Shown in pieces: positions 7,551-15,969 of a DNA stretch of 34,202 bases. A program made the translations under genes and the position numbers. This DNA comes from Bacteroidota bacterium (lineage in GTDB: Bacteria > Bacteroidota > Bacteroidia > JAIBAJ01), in the NCBI GenBank assembly GCA_947475205.1, contig CANJNG010000029.1, positions 1 to 34,202 on the forward strand. Reading direction: 5' to 3'. The notes beneath the pieces were generated by a model that had not been told where the DNA came from, ran no database searches, and saw only the letters and a list, made by a program, of their open reading frames with translations. Positions within the stretch are counted from its first letter, which is position 1, and each line of letters begins with the position of its first letter.

Positions 7551-10220
7551 ATGACCAATATAGAAATACGCCGTACTTATCTCGAATTTTTCAAATCAAA
7601 AGGCCACGAAATTGTTGCCAGTGCACCCATGGTGGTGAAGAACGACCCTACGCTGATGTTTACCAACGCAGGGATGAACCAGTTTAAGGATATATTCTTG
7701 GGCAACTCGCCGGTGAAGTTTTCAAGGATAGCCAACAGCCAAAAGTGTCTTCGTGTAAGCGGCAAGCACAATGATTTGGAAGAAGTGGGCGTGGACACGT
7801 ATCACCACACCATGTTCGAGATGCTGGGCAATTGGAGTTTTGGCGATTATTTTAAAAAAGAAGCCATTGCCTGGAGTTGGGAATTGCTGACCGAGGTTTA
7901 TAAAATGCCCATAGAGAAACTTTACGTTACCGTTTTTGAGGGCGACGCAAAGGAGGGTTTGGCTTTCGACCAAGAAAGTTATGACGAATGGAAAAAGTGG
8001 ATACCCGAAGACCGAATCTTAAAAGGGAACAAAAAAGATAATTTTTGGGAAATGGGCGATATGGGTCCTTGCGGACCCTGCACCGAAATTCATTTCGACA
8101 CCCGCCCCGAAGCCAACAACGATGCCCACCATTTGGTGAACAACGACGACACCGGCATGGTGATGGAGATATGGAACAATGTGTTTATGGAATTCAACCG
8201 CAAAGCCGATGGCAGCTTGGAAAAACTTCCTGCCCAGCATGTGGACACCGGAATGGGCTTCGAACGATTGGTCCGAGCCTTACAGGGAAAGCAAAGCAAT
8301 TATGATACAGATGTATTTCTGCCACTCATAAATGCTATTACCCAAAAAGCAAAACTGAATTATACCCAAAGCAATTCCAAAAGCGACATTTCTATTCGGG
8401 TAATCGCCGACCACATTCGCACCATATCCTTTGCCATTGCTGATGGGCAACTGCCATCCAACAATAAAGCGGGGTATGTAATCCGTAGAATATTAAGAAG
8501 AGCGGTGCGTTACGGGTATAGCTTCCTCAATTTCAAAGAACCGTTTTTATGTGATTTAGTGCCTGTGCTTGCTCAAACCATGGGCGATTATTTCCCTGAG
8601 CTAAAAACGCAACAGGATTTAATAGTGAAAGTGATTCGGGAAGAAGAGCAAGGGTTTCTGAGAACATTAGGAAATGGCATCAATCGCTTCAATGACTATC
8701 TGCGAGATAACAAAGGCCAAATTGATGGCAAATTTGCTTTTGAGCTATTCGACACCTATGGTTTCCCCATCGACCTAACCCAACTGATGGCCAAGGAAAA
8801 TAGCCGAGTGGTGGATATGGTTTTGTATGATGAAGAACTTCAAAAACAAAAATCCCGAAGCCGTGCCGCAGCAATAGTAGATACCGATGACTGGGTAGAA
8901 ATTGCCCCTTCCTCCCCCACTCTATTCCTTGGCTATTCCCAACTGGAGTCAGAAATTAAAATCAGTAAATATCGCCGGGTTAAAGAAAAAGGAAAAACAC
9001 TTTACCAATTAGTGTTCGACCAAACTCCTTTCTATGCCGAAAGTGGCGGACAGGTGGGCGACACTGGAAGGATAATTTCGGCAAACGAAAACATTGCCAT
9101 TGTCGATACCAAAAAGGAAAACAACCTTTGGATGCACCTCGCCGAGCAATTGCCCGAAAATCCAACGGCGACCTTTACAGCTAAAGTGAATGCCGAAAAA
9201 CGTAGCCTCACCGAAGCAAACCATACCGCAACTCATTTGATGCATGCCGCACTGAGAAATATTCTGGGTACTCATGTGGAGCAAAAAGGCTCCCTGGTAA
9301 ATGATGAATACCTGCGGTTCGACTTTTCACACTTCCAGAAAATAGGAGATAGCGAAAGCCGAACGATAGAAGAAATGGTCAACCTTAAAATCAGAGAGAA
9401 CATTGCCGGGAAAACCGAAACCATGACAATTGACGAGGCTCGCAAAACAGGAGCAATGGCTTTGTTTGGTGAAAAGTATGGCGACAATGTTCGGGTGGTA
9501 ACCTTCGACCCCAACTATTCCATTGAATTGTGCGGTGGTACCCACGTAAAAGCTACCGGAGAAATTGGCTATTTTAAAATAATTTCCGAAAGTGCGGTGG
9601 CTGCCGGGGTTCGCCGAATCGAAGCAGTTACTTCAAAAGGTGCTGAACGCTTTTTGGAAGAAAACCTGAAATTGGTGGACGACATTCGCGAATCACTCAA
9701 AAATGCAAAGGACCCGGCAAAGGCTGTACGTGATTTGCAAGACGAAGTTTCAGCTCTTAAAAAGCAGGTGGAAAAGTTGATTTTGGAGAAAGCCAAAGGC
9801 ATCAAAGCAAAATTAGAAGCCGAACTGAAAGATGTGAATGGCACAAAAGTGCTTATCGCCCAAACCGACCTCGACAATGCTGATGCAATCAAGAATATTT
9901 GTTTTGAACTTAAACAGAAGTATCCAAACTCCTTTCTTTTAATCGCAACAGTTATTGCCGACAAGCCTTTGCTATCATTAGCTATTGGTGATGATTTGTT
10001 GAAGACCAAAAATCTCAACGCCGGAACCATCGTTCGGGAATTTGCAAAGCATATCAAGGGTGGCGGCGGAGGCCAGCCTTCGTTTGCCACTGCAGGAGGA
10101 AATGATGTTTCTGGACTTGCGGCTGCTTTGAAGGCTACCGTAGAGATGTTGATGGGGGTTAAATCTGATGAATCAAATGATTATTTAATATCCATTTTAA
10201 AAGATTTAAATATCAAATGA
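7551..10220 (+). CDS. alaS: Alanine--tRNA ligase
   Basis: 889 aa from ATG 7551 (MTNIEIRRTYLEFFKSKGHE), close to the usual 870-880. The open frame extends 76 codons upstream, but those overlap the methyltransferase and a palindromic repeat, so the later start is right. The class II catalytic core includes GDMGPCGPCTEIHFD and HVDTGMGFERL. The editing-domain metal site is HTATH (558-562) plus C661/H665 in ELCGGTH, the same arrangement as in known AlaRS. The C-Ala domain carries the glycine-rich GGGGGQPSFATAGG near the end. It charges tRNA-Ala in the cytoplasm and hydrolyses mischarged Ser/Gly-tRNA. It is convergent with the downstream DUF445 gene, 92 bases apart. Confidence 0.98.
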   Translation: MTNIEIRRTYLEFFKSKGHEIVASAPMVVKNDPTLMFTNAGMNQFKDIFLGNSPVKFSRIANSQKCLRVSGKHNDLEEVGVDTYHHTMFEMLGNWSFGDYFKKEAIAWSWELLTEVYKMPIEKLYVTVFEGDAKEGLAFDQESYDEWKKWIPEDRILKGNKKDNFWEMGDMGPCGPCTEIHFDTRPEANNDAHHLVNNDDTGMVMEIWNNVFMEFNRKADGSLEKLPAQHVDTGMGFERLVRALQGKQSNYDTDVFLPLINAITQKAKLNYTQSNSKSDISIRVIADHIRTISFAIADGQLPSNNKAGYVIRRILRRAVRYGYSFLNFKEPFLCDLVPVLAQTMGDYFPELKTQQDLIVKVIREEEQGFLRTLGNGINRFNDYLRDNKGQIDGKFAFELFDTYGFPIDLTQLMAKENSRVVDMVLYDEELQKQKSRSRAAAIVDTDDWVEIAPSSPTLFLGYSQLESEIKISKYRRVKEKGKTLYQLVFDQTPFYAESGGQVGDTGRIISANENIAIVDTKKENNLWMHLAEQLPENPTATFTAKVNAEKRSLTEANHTATHLMHAALRNILGTHVEQKGSLVNDEYLRFDFSHFQKIGDSESRTIEEMVNLKIRENIAGKTETMTIDEARKTGAMALFGEKYGDNVRVVTFDPNYSIELCGGTHVKATGEIGYFKIISESAVAAGVRRIEAVTSKGAERFLEENLKLVDDIRESLKNAKDPAKAVRDLQDEVSALKKQVEKLILEKAKGIKAKLEAELKDVNGTKVLIAQTDLDNADAIKNICFELKQKYPNSFLLIATVIADKPLLSLAIGDDLLKTKNLNAGTIVREFAKHIKGGGGGQPSFATAGGNDVSGLAAALKATVEMLMGVKSDESNDYLISILKDLNIK

Positions 10221-10312
10221 GTTTCGGTTTTAAAAACCCTTCAGGTTTATAAAGAAGAAAATCAGTTTTATAATCAGTTCATCAGGAAAATCATGCGTCC
10301 CATTGTATTGGT

Positions 10313-10903
10313 CTATATTTGTGTAAGCAACAACTGGAATAGCCCTATTACGAAACCTAAAACACCACCAATAACTTCAATAAATACAAATTCCTTTTTC
10401 AATATCCCATTTATTAACCCTTCCAACTGAGCAGGATCCATTACAGCAATTTTTTCGCTAATCATTTCTTCTATATCCAATTCTTCGCCCAAATTATCAG
10501 CATATCTTTCAATAATTTCGGGAGCAAAGCGTTCCACTTCTTTCACTAAATCTTCACGGATGCTTTGGCGGCTTCTTTTCCCAAAAAAGAAAGAGGTTAT
10601 TGGGTAATTAGCAGGGAACTTATTGGTAAGGTAATCGTCAATTTTCTCGTCAATACTATTCTTTATGCCTTCGATTTGTTCTGGAGTGTTCAATTTGCTT
10701 TTTATGTCTTCAATGGAAAGCAATTCGCGGGCAACCATCTGTCCAATTTGCTGGGCCACCTCTTTCTGTCGCTTTGGAAAAACGCCTTGAACATCAAAAA
10801 AAACTATCCTAATCTTCTTTTGTGGATGAAACATCATCTTCACCGCAATCCAATTTGTAAACCATCCAATCAGTCCCGAAATAAAAGGCAAAGTGTAAAC
10901 CAT
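10313..10903 (-). CDS. DUF445 family membrane protein
   Basis: 196 aa. The N-terminus has the family signature GLIGWFTNWIAVKMMFHP, a short hydrophobic hairpin followed by VQGVFPKRQKEVAQQIGQMV. A charged helical middle (about residues 40-165) is followed by a C-terminal membrane helix (VIGGVLGFVIGLFQLLL). This matches DUF445 (YheB/YjiN-like) proteins, which are membrane-anchored at both ends and of unknown biochemical role. The length fits the compact bacterial form. A TACTTTTA box lies at 10924-10931 on minus, 21 bases before the ATG. Confidence 0.85.
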   Translation of the reverse strand: MVYTLPFISGLIGWFTNWIAVKMMFHPQKKIRIVFFDVQGVFPKRQKEVAQQIGQMVARELLSIEDIKSKLNTPEQIEGIKNSIDEKIDDYLTNKFPANYPITSFFFGKRSRQSIREDLVKEVERFAPEIIERYADNLGEELDIEEMISEKIAVMDPAQLEGLINGILKKEFVFIEVIGGVLGFVIGLFQLLLTQI

Positions 10904-11149
10904 ACGTTTTTGTTTTAATTGACGTAAAAGTATAGCCGCCTCATACCTTGGTTATGGCTTGGCAAAAAGGTTTTCCACAAGCAAATGGTGCTTTATGTTG
11001 ATAAATGAAACGAGGTTCCTTCAAAATTATTTGTTTACTTTTATTCGCAATTCAAAAGCCGTATTTTACAAATCCCTTCCAACCTTAAATTTTGATTGAC
11101 TTACCCAATCTCATTTTTTCCGTTCTTTGTTGGCTCAAAAATTAAGTTT

Positions 11150-11476
11150 ATGCAAAACGATCAGAATCCTGACAATCAAAACCAGTTAAATATTGAACTT
11201 TCGGAAGAAGTGGCCGAAGGGATTTATTCCAACCTAGCCATTATCACTCACTCTCAATCGGAGTTTATTGTAGATTTTATTAAAATGATGCCAGGCGTGC
11301 CCAAGGCAAAAGTAAAATCACGGATACTTCTTACCCCCCAACACGCTAAAAGGCTTTTAAATGCCCTGAAAGAAAACATATCCAAGTTTGAAGCTGCAAA
11401 CGGGGTAATTAAAGGTACAGAAGGCCCAAACCCGGGTTTCCCAATGAACTTTGGCGGCCCAACTGCACAAGCTTAA
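11150..11476 (+). CDS. DUF3467 family protein
   Basis: 108 aa from ATG 11150 (MQNDQNPDNQNQLNIELSEE). The frame also opens at 11096, but those 18 residues are hydrophobic and atypical of the family. Core motifs are EVAEGIYSNLAIITHSQSEF, IVDFIKMMPG, KVKSRILLTPQHAKRLL and ALKENISKFE, followed by a Gly/Pro-rich tail. This is the DUF3467 pattern, small cytoplasmic proteins widespread in Bacteroidota and without known function. The gene stands alone between the divergent DUF445 gene and the thiolase. Confidence 0.85.
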   Translation: MQNDQNPDNQNQLNIELSEEVAEGIYSNLAIITHSQSEFIVDFIKMMPGVPKAKVKSRILLTPQHAKRLLNALKENISKFEAANGVIKGTEGPNPGFPMNFGGPTAQA

Positions 11477-11592
11477 TTTAATTACGAACGGCGAAGCCCT
11501 CTTGTCTTCTATTAAAAAGTAAAACACCTAGACAAAATTAGGAATTTCAAATTACGAATAGCTTCGCCAGACTGTACTTACTGATGCTATTA

Positions 11593-11662
11593 CCATCCCA
11601 ATCTCAATTCCCAAGTCTCACATCTCATATCCCACATCTCAAGTCTCACATCTCAAGTCTAA
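11593..11662 (+). repeat. Heptamer array (about ten 7-bp units) just before the thiolase start
   Basis: Uninterrupted 7-bp units of the form NRTCYCA: AATCTCA, ATTCCCA, AGTCTCA, CATCTCA, TATCCCA, CATCTCA, AGTCTCA, CATCTCA, AGTCTAA. The array ends six bases before ATG 11669, so it occupies the place of the ribosome-binding and leader region. Confidence 0.85.
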
Positions 11663-11668
11663 ACAACA

Positions 11669-12946
11669 ATGAAAAAAGTAGTAGTAATTGACGGCACTCG
11701 CACCCCTTTCTTGCGTTCGGGCACAGCCTATATGGATTTAATGACCTATCAATTGGGCGGTTTCGCCATTCGTGGCTTATTGCTCAAAACAGGGTTAGAC
11801 CCTAAATTGGTGGATACTGTAATAATGGGAACGGTTATTAGCAACGTAAAAACAAGCAACGTGGCTCGTGAAGCAGCCCTTTCTGCCGGAATTCCCAATT
11901 CTGTGCCGTGCAGTACCGTTACTCAAGCATGTATTTCAGCAAATCAGGCTATATGCAGTGGGGTAGAGAAAATTCAGTGTGGACAAGCCGATATCGTTAT
12001 AGCGGGCGGCACGGAAAGCATTTCGGATGCTCCAATTTTGTTCAGAAAGAAGATGCGGACAAAACTAATGAACGCTCAAAAACTGAAAGGAATGGGCGAT
12101 ACCTTGAAATTTATCACAAGTTTGGAATTTGCCGACTTTAAACCCGAAGCTCCTGCTGTTGCTGAATATCTTACCGGACGTACCATGGGACAGGATTGCG
12201 ACATTTTAGCTGCCCGCTATGGTGCAACCCGCAAAGAGCAGGATGAATTATCAGTGCGTAGCCATAAATTAGCGGCTGCCGCTGCTGAGAAAGGTATTTT
12301 GGCCAAAGAAATTACTCCGGTGGAATTAGCTCCCAACTTCAAAGCCATAAAAGCCGACAACGGCGTTAGGGGCGACAGCACTTATGAAAAGATGGCAAGC
12401 CTTAAACCAGCCTTTACCAAACCCCACGGAACACTTACCGCTGCCAATTCTACCTTCTTAACCGATGGAGCTTCGGCAGTGTTAATTATGAGTGAGGATA
12501 AAGCCAAAGAACTTGGTTTTACACCGAAAGCATATATTCACAGCTACACATTTGCTGCTACCGACCCTGGCGAAGAATTGCTACTTGGCCCAACGTATGC
12601 CATTTCAAAATTGCTAGACAAAACCGGCCTAACATTGGACCAAATGGATGTTATTGAGTTTCACGAAGCCTTTGCCGGACAAGTGGTGGCCAATATTAAA
12701 TGTATGGCTTCGGCTGAATTTGCGAAAACAAAACTCGGCAAAGACAAACCAGTGGGCCAAATGAATATGGATAAAGTAAACCTTTGGGGCGGCTCATTGG
12801 CCATTGGTCATCCCTTTGGTGCCACCGGTGGACGCTTGGTTACTACTGCGGCTAACCGTTTGATAGCCGAAAATGGCAAATACGCCCTTTTAGCCGCTTG
12901 TGCTGCCGGAGCTCATGGTCATGCTATGATTTTAGAACGGTATTAA
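11669..12946 (+). CDS. fadI: Acetyl-CoA C-acyltransferase (FadI-like thiolase)
   Basis: 425 aa, full length. The nucleophile Cys is C88 in VTQACISANQ. The other catalytic residues are H381 in GGSLAIGHPFGATGGR and C411 in ACAAGAHGHAM, with EFHEAFA as the thiolase NEAFA-type motif. The closest pattern I know is FadI, the beta subunit of the anaerobic or trifunctional-type complex (PAVAEYLTGRTMG, NGVRGDST, KPHGTLTAANST, DPGEELLLGPTYA all have counterparts). It cleaves 3-ketoacyl-CoA to acetyl-CoA and shortened acyl-CoA. No FadJ-type alpha subunit is seen in the window. An acyl-CoA dehydrogenase lies two genes downstream, and aroE starts 18 bases after the stop. A heptamer repeat occupies its leader. 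Confidence 0.92.
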   Translation: MKKVVVIDGTRTPFLRSGTAYMDLMTYQLGGFAIRGLLLKTGLDPKLVDTVIMGTVISNVKTSNVAREAALSAGIPNSVPCSTVTQACISANQAICSGVEKIQCGQADIVIAGGTESISDAPILFRKKMRTKLMNAQKLKGMGDTLKFITSLEFADFKPEAPAVAEYLTGRTMGQDCDILAARYGATRKEQDELSVRSHKLAAAAAEKGILAKEITPVELAPNFKAIKADNGVRGDSTYEKMASLKPAFTKPHGTLTAANSTFLTDGASAVLIMSEDKAKELGFTPKAYIHSYTFAATDPGEELLLGPTYAISKLLDKTGLTLDQMDVIEFHEAFAGQVVANIKCMASAEFAKTKLGKDKPVGQMNMDKVNLWGGSLAIGHPFGATGGRLVTTAANRLIAENGKYALLAACAAGAHGHAMILERY

Positions 12947-12964
12947 CCTTTCGTTTCAGCATTC

Positions 12965-13696
12965 TTGAAAACTTTTGGGCTGATTGGGTTTCCGCTTTCC
13001 CATTCGTTTTCGGCAAGCTATTTTACTCGGAAGTTTCACGATTTGGGTTTGGATTATTCTTATCTGAATTTTCCTATACAAAGCTTGGATAGACTTCAAG
13101 AGATAGTAACAACTAATCCAAGTTTAGTTGGCTTAAATGTTACGATTCCACATAAAATTAATGTCCTTGATTTTTGTGGTTTATTAACCGATGAAGCAAA
13201 TGCAATAGGAGCGGTAAACTGTATTAGAATAGCTTCCGATGGGAAATTAGAAGGCCACAACACCGATTGGATTGGCTTTAAGCAATCCTTAGAAAAGACA
13301 TTAAAAAAGGGTGTTGCAAATAAAGCACTTGTATTGGGGACGGGTGGGTCTTCCCTAGCTATTTGCTACGCGTTAGAAAGAATGGGAATTCCATTTCAGT
13401 TAGTTTCAAGAGTAGGGGTAAAGGGGTGCCTGACTTATTCCCAACTTTCTAAGGAAGTTTTGCAAAACCACAACATTGTCGTCAATACCACACCGTTGGG
13501 GATGTTTCCAAATTTTGAGACTTGTCCCAATATTCCATACCAATTTCTTTCAAAGCAGCACATTTGTTTTGACTTGATTTACAATCCTGAAAAAACGCCT
13601 TTTCTTTCAAAAGCCGAACAGCAAGGGAGTACAATTAAAAATGGTTTGGAAATGCTCGAAATTCAGGCAGAAGAAAGTTGGAAGATTTGGAAATGA
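12965..13696 (+). CDS. aroE: Shikimate dehydrogenase
   Basis: 243 aa from TTG 12965. Shikimate-binding motif GFPLSHSFS (8-16), catalytic Lys/Asp region GLNVTIPHK (K64) and GHNTDWIGF (97-105, D101), NADP-binding loop VLGTGGSS, then VNTTPLGMFP, DLIYNPEKTPFL and NGLEMLEIQAEESW. It reduces 3-dehydroshikimate to shikimate in the aromatic amino acid pathway. It is somewhat shorter than the usual 270 residues, as in other Bacteroidota. The thiolase stop is only 18 bases upstream, so the two are probably co-transcribed although functionally unrelated. No ATG fits better, since the first motif is only eight residues from the TTG. Confidence 0.95.
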   Translation: MKTFGLIGFPLSHSFSASYFTRKFHDLGLDYSYLNFPIQSLDRLQEIVTTNPSLVGLNVTIPHKINVLDFCGLLTDEANAIGAVNCIRIASDGKLEGHNTDWIGFKQSLEKTLKKGVANKALVLGTGGSSLAICYALERMGIPFQLVSRVGVKGCLTYSQLSKEVLQNHNIVVNTTPLGMFPNFETCPNIPYQFLSKQHICFDLIYNPEKTPFLSKAEQQGSTIKNGLEMLEIQAEESWKIWK

Positions 13697-13784
13697 TAAT
13701 TAGTTCGGCTATTGCTTTAAAAAGTTCCTAAAAGTTCTTTTTCCCAAAAAATAAAAACAAACTCAGAAATCACATTCTCAATTA

Positions 13785-13792
13785 TACATTTG
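13785..13792 (+). promoter_or_regulatory. -7 promoter box of the acyl-CoA dehydrogenase gene
   Basis: TACATTTG is a perfect TAnnTTTG box, ending 20 bases before the TTG start at 13813. This distance matches alaS and supports the TTG. Confidence 0.55.
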
Positions 13793-13812
13793 CCCATTCT
13801 ATTTATAATCAC

Positions 13813-15387
13813 TTGAAATCACCCTATTTCACCGCGGACCACGATACCTTTCGTCAGGCAGTTCGCCAATTTATCGAAACCGAAGTTACACCCCATGCCA
13901 CCGAATGGGAAGCCAATGAACGCATTCCGCACTACATCTGGGAAAAGATGGGTGATTTAGGTTTTTTGGGCGTAAACTTTCCAGAGGCTTACGGCGGCAC
14001 AGCCAATGATTTTTTCTATAGTGTAGTATTGCTAGAAGAGGTGCTGGGCAGCACAATGGGTGGCTTTGCGGCGGCTCATGGTGTACACCAATATATGAGT
14101 ACTGCTCACATCCTGAAAGCTGGCTCCGAGGCGTTGAAAATGAAATATATCCCCGATGCGATTTCGGGAAAGAAATTAGGGGCCTTAGCCATTACCGAAC
14201 CTCTTGCTGGAAGCGATGTGGCTAATATTCGCACAACGGCAGTTCGTCAGGGCGATAATTATGTAATTAACGGGTCTAAGATTTTTATCACCAACGGAGT
14301 TTATTCCGATTTTGTAACGGTGGCCTGCAAAACCGATACCAATGCCGGAGTTGGAGGAATTAGTTTGATAGTTGTGGATCGAAATACTCCCGGATTCACC
14401 TCTTCAAAACTTAAAAAGATTGGCTGGCATTCATCCGATACGGGCGAACTGGCTTTTGATAATGTGGTTGTTCCTGCCGAAAATTTGGTTGGGAAGGAAA
14501 ACCACGGTTTTTATTATATAATGGATAGCTTCCAATTGGAGCGTCTTATCACTGCTATCGGTTCACTTAGTGCCTGCGAATTCGGACTTAAAATCACGTT
14601 GAAATATATTAACGAACGCGAAGCCTTTGGTCGCCATTTAAAGAAGTTTCAGGTTTTAAGACATACATTGGTAAATCTTGCAACAGAAATAGAAGCCACG
14701 AAACAGTTGATATACCACACTTCTTGGCTATACAACAATGATATTTATTGTGTAAAAGAGTGCACAATGGCTAAACTAAAAGCCACTGAACTTAGCAAAC
14801 GTGTTTCAGATGAATGTCTGCAACTCTTTGGCGGTTTTGGCTATATGGATGAATATCCTATTTCACGTATGTTTCGTGATGCCCGCGTGGGGACTATCGT
14901 TGGTGGAACTTCAGAAATTATGAAAGAAATTTTGGCCAAGATAATTATAGATGATGTTAACTTCGCCCCTGCTTACGGCAACGAAGAATCGAAACCCGAA
15001 GCACCTAAACAAGTTTTTAATTCAAATCAAAATCAATCAGCACCTACAATGGACGCATTAAAACCAGAAACCGCAGCCGACATAATCCGTTCGCTGCCCC
15101 AACGCATTAAATCCGACAAAGCCGGACACCTTAATGCTAACTTTCAATTTGAAATTGAAGGCGAGCGAGGAGGGCAATTCACTGCTACCATTACCGATGG
15201 TGTTTGCATAGTTACCGATGGCTTGACAGGAACTCCCAATTGTGTAATCAAAGCAAAAGATAAAGATTACGAAGATGTAGAACTGGGCCGGACAAACCCT
15301 CAAATGGCGGTAATGATGGGTAAAATCAAGATTTCAAACATTGGTGAGATGTTGAAATTTATGGAGTATTTCAAAAGATTGGGATAG
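13813..15387 (+). CDS. Acyl-CoA dehydrogenase fused to an SCP2 sterol-carrier domain
   Basis: 524 aa from a TTG start. Residues 1 to about 385 are a complete acyl-CoA dehydrogenase: N-terminal helical domain, LGALAITEPLAGSDVANIRT (FAD/substrate strand), ITNG, GWHSSDTGELAFDNVVVP, INEREAFGRHLKKFQ, LQLFGGFGYMDEYPISRMFRDAR. A polar linker (about 386-412, Pro/Asn/Gln-rich) leads into residues 413-524, an SCP2-like lipid-binding domain (IKSDKAGHLNANFQFEI, TATITDGVCIVTDG, KAKDKDYEDVELGRTNPQMA, MGKIKI). The MCAD-type catalytic Glu (YEGTS) is replaced by Gly364 (IVGGTSEIM), as in long-chain-type dehydrogenases, where another helix supplies the base. Inferred role: FAD-dependent first step of beta-oxidation, with the SCP2 part presenting a hydrophobic substrate. 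Thiolase and aroE lie upstream; a clear terminator follows. Confidence 0.92.
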   Translation: MKSPYFTADHDTFRQAVRQFIETEVTPHATEWEANERIPHYIWEKMGDLGFLGVNFPEAYGGTANDFFYSVVLLEEVLGSTMGGFAAAHGVHQYMSTAHILKAGSEALKMKYIPDAISGKKLGALAITEPLAGSDVANIRTTAVRQGDNYVINGSKIFITNGVYSDFVTVACKTDTNAGVGGISLIVVDRNTPGFTSSKLKKIGWHSSDTGELAFDNVVVPAENLVGKENHGFYYIMDSFQLERLITAIGSLSACEFGLKITLKYINEREAFGRHLKKFQVLRHTLVNLATEIEATKQLIYHTSWLYNNDIYCVKECTMAKLKATELSKRVSDECLQLFGGFGYMDEYPISRMFRDARVGTIVGGTSEIMKEILAKIIIDDVNFAPAYGNEESKPEAPKQVFNSNQNQSAPTMDALKPETAADIIRSLPQRIKSDKAGHLNANFQFEIEGERGGQFTATITDGVCIVTDGLTGTPNCVIKAKDKDYEDVELGRTNPQMAVMMGKIKISNIGEMLKFMEYFKRLG

Positions 15388-15410
15388 ATATTTCTGCACC
15401 AATTGCATTT

Positions 15411-15450
15411 AGGCAAATCCGAGAAATGACTCTTGGATTTGCCTTTTTTT
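15411..15450 (+). terminator. Rho-independent terminator after the acyl-CoA dehydrogenase
   Basis: A perfect 10-bp stem AGGCAAATCC/GGATTTGCCT (15411-15420 with 15435-15444) and a 14-base loop run into a tract of eight T. It begins 23 bases after the stop. Confidence 0.9.
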
Positions 15451-15526
15451 ATTCCCCATTTTTGTCGGTAGTGCCACACATTAAACTTTTAGGCCTAAAG
15501 TGATTTAAGATAAATCAGGTTATTGT

Positions 15527-15870
15527 TTAAATGGGTTTGGGGCTTATGGAATGCTCTCAACTGATCAGTTGAGAGGGTGCGGGACTTAGGGAATGCTCTC
15601 AAATGATCGGTTGAGAGGGTTCGGGACTTAGGGAATGCTCTCAAATGATCGGTTGAGAGCGTTCGGGGCTTAGGTAATGCTCTCAAATGATCGGGTGAGA
15701 GGGCTTGGGACTTAGGGAATGCTCTCAAATGATCGGTTGAGAGAGTTTGGGGCTTAGGGAATGCTCTCAACTGATCGTTTGAGAGGGTTCGGGAATTAGG
15801 GAATGCTCTCAACTGATCGGTTGAGAGGGTTCGGGAATTAGGGAATGCTTTCAACTAATTCCTCGAAGGA
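15527..15870. repeat. Second array of 42-bp palindromic repeats
   Basis: Seven full units start at 15550, 15592, 15634, 15676, 15718, 15760 and 15802, exactly 42 bp apart, with partial units on both sides. Unit 1 contains the perfect 22-bp palindrome CTCTCAACTGATCAGTTGAGAG. The other units keep the arms CTCTCAA/TTGAGAG around a central GATC, followed by GGTTCGGGACTTAGGGAATG. The sequence is unrelated to the array at 5974-6350, but the period and the palindromic plan are the same. The 42-bp period again yields a spurious 14-residue-repeat reading frame on minus. The rest of the 15451-15969 gap shows nothing recognisable. Confidence 0.92.
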
Positions 15871-15969
15871 ACTAGAGGCATACTGAATCTAACCTAGGAA
15901 GATTTTTATAGTTGAGTAATTTTTAATGTTTCAATATATGAAGAATTGAATCATAGATAAATAATTGCA

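Noticed and set aside
15495-15854. A 119-residue minus-strand frame with FPNSRTLSTDQLRA-like repeats
   Set aside because: Same artefact from the second 42-bp array. It is low complexity and has no promoter or recognisable domain.
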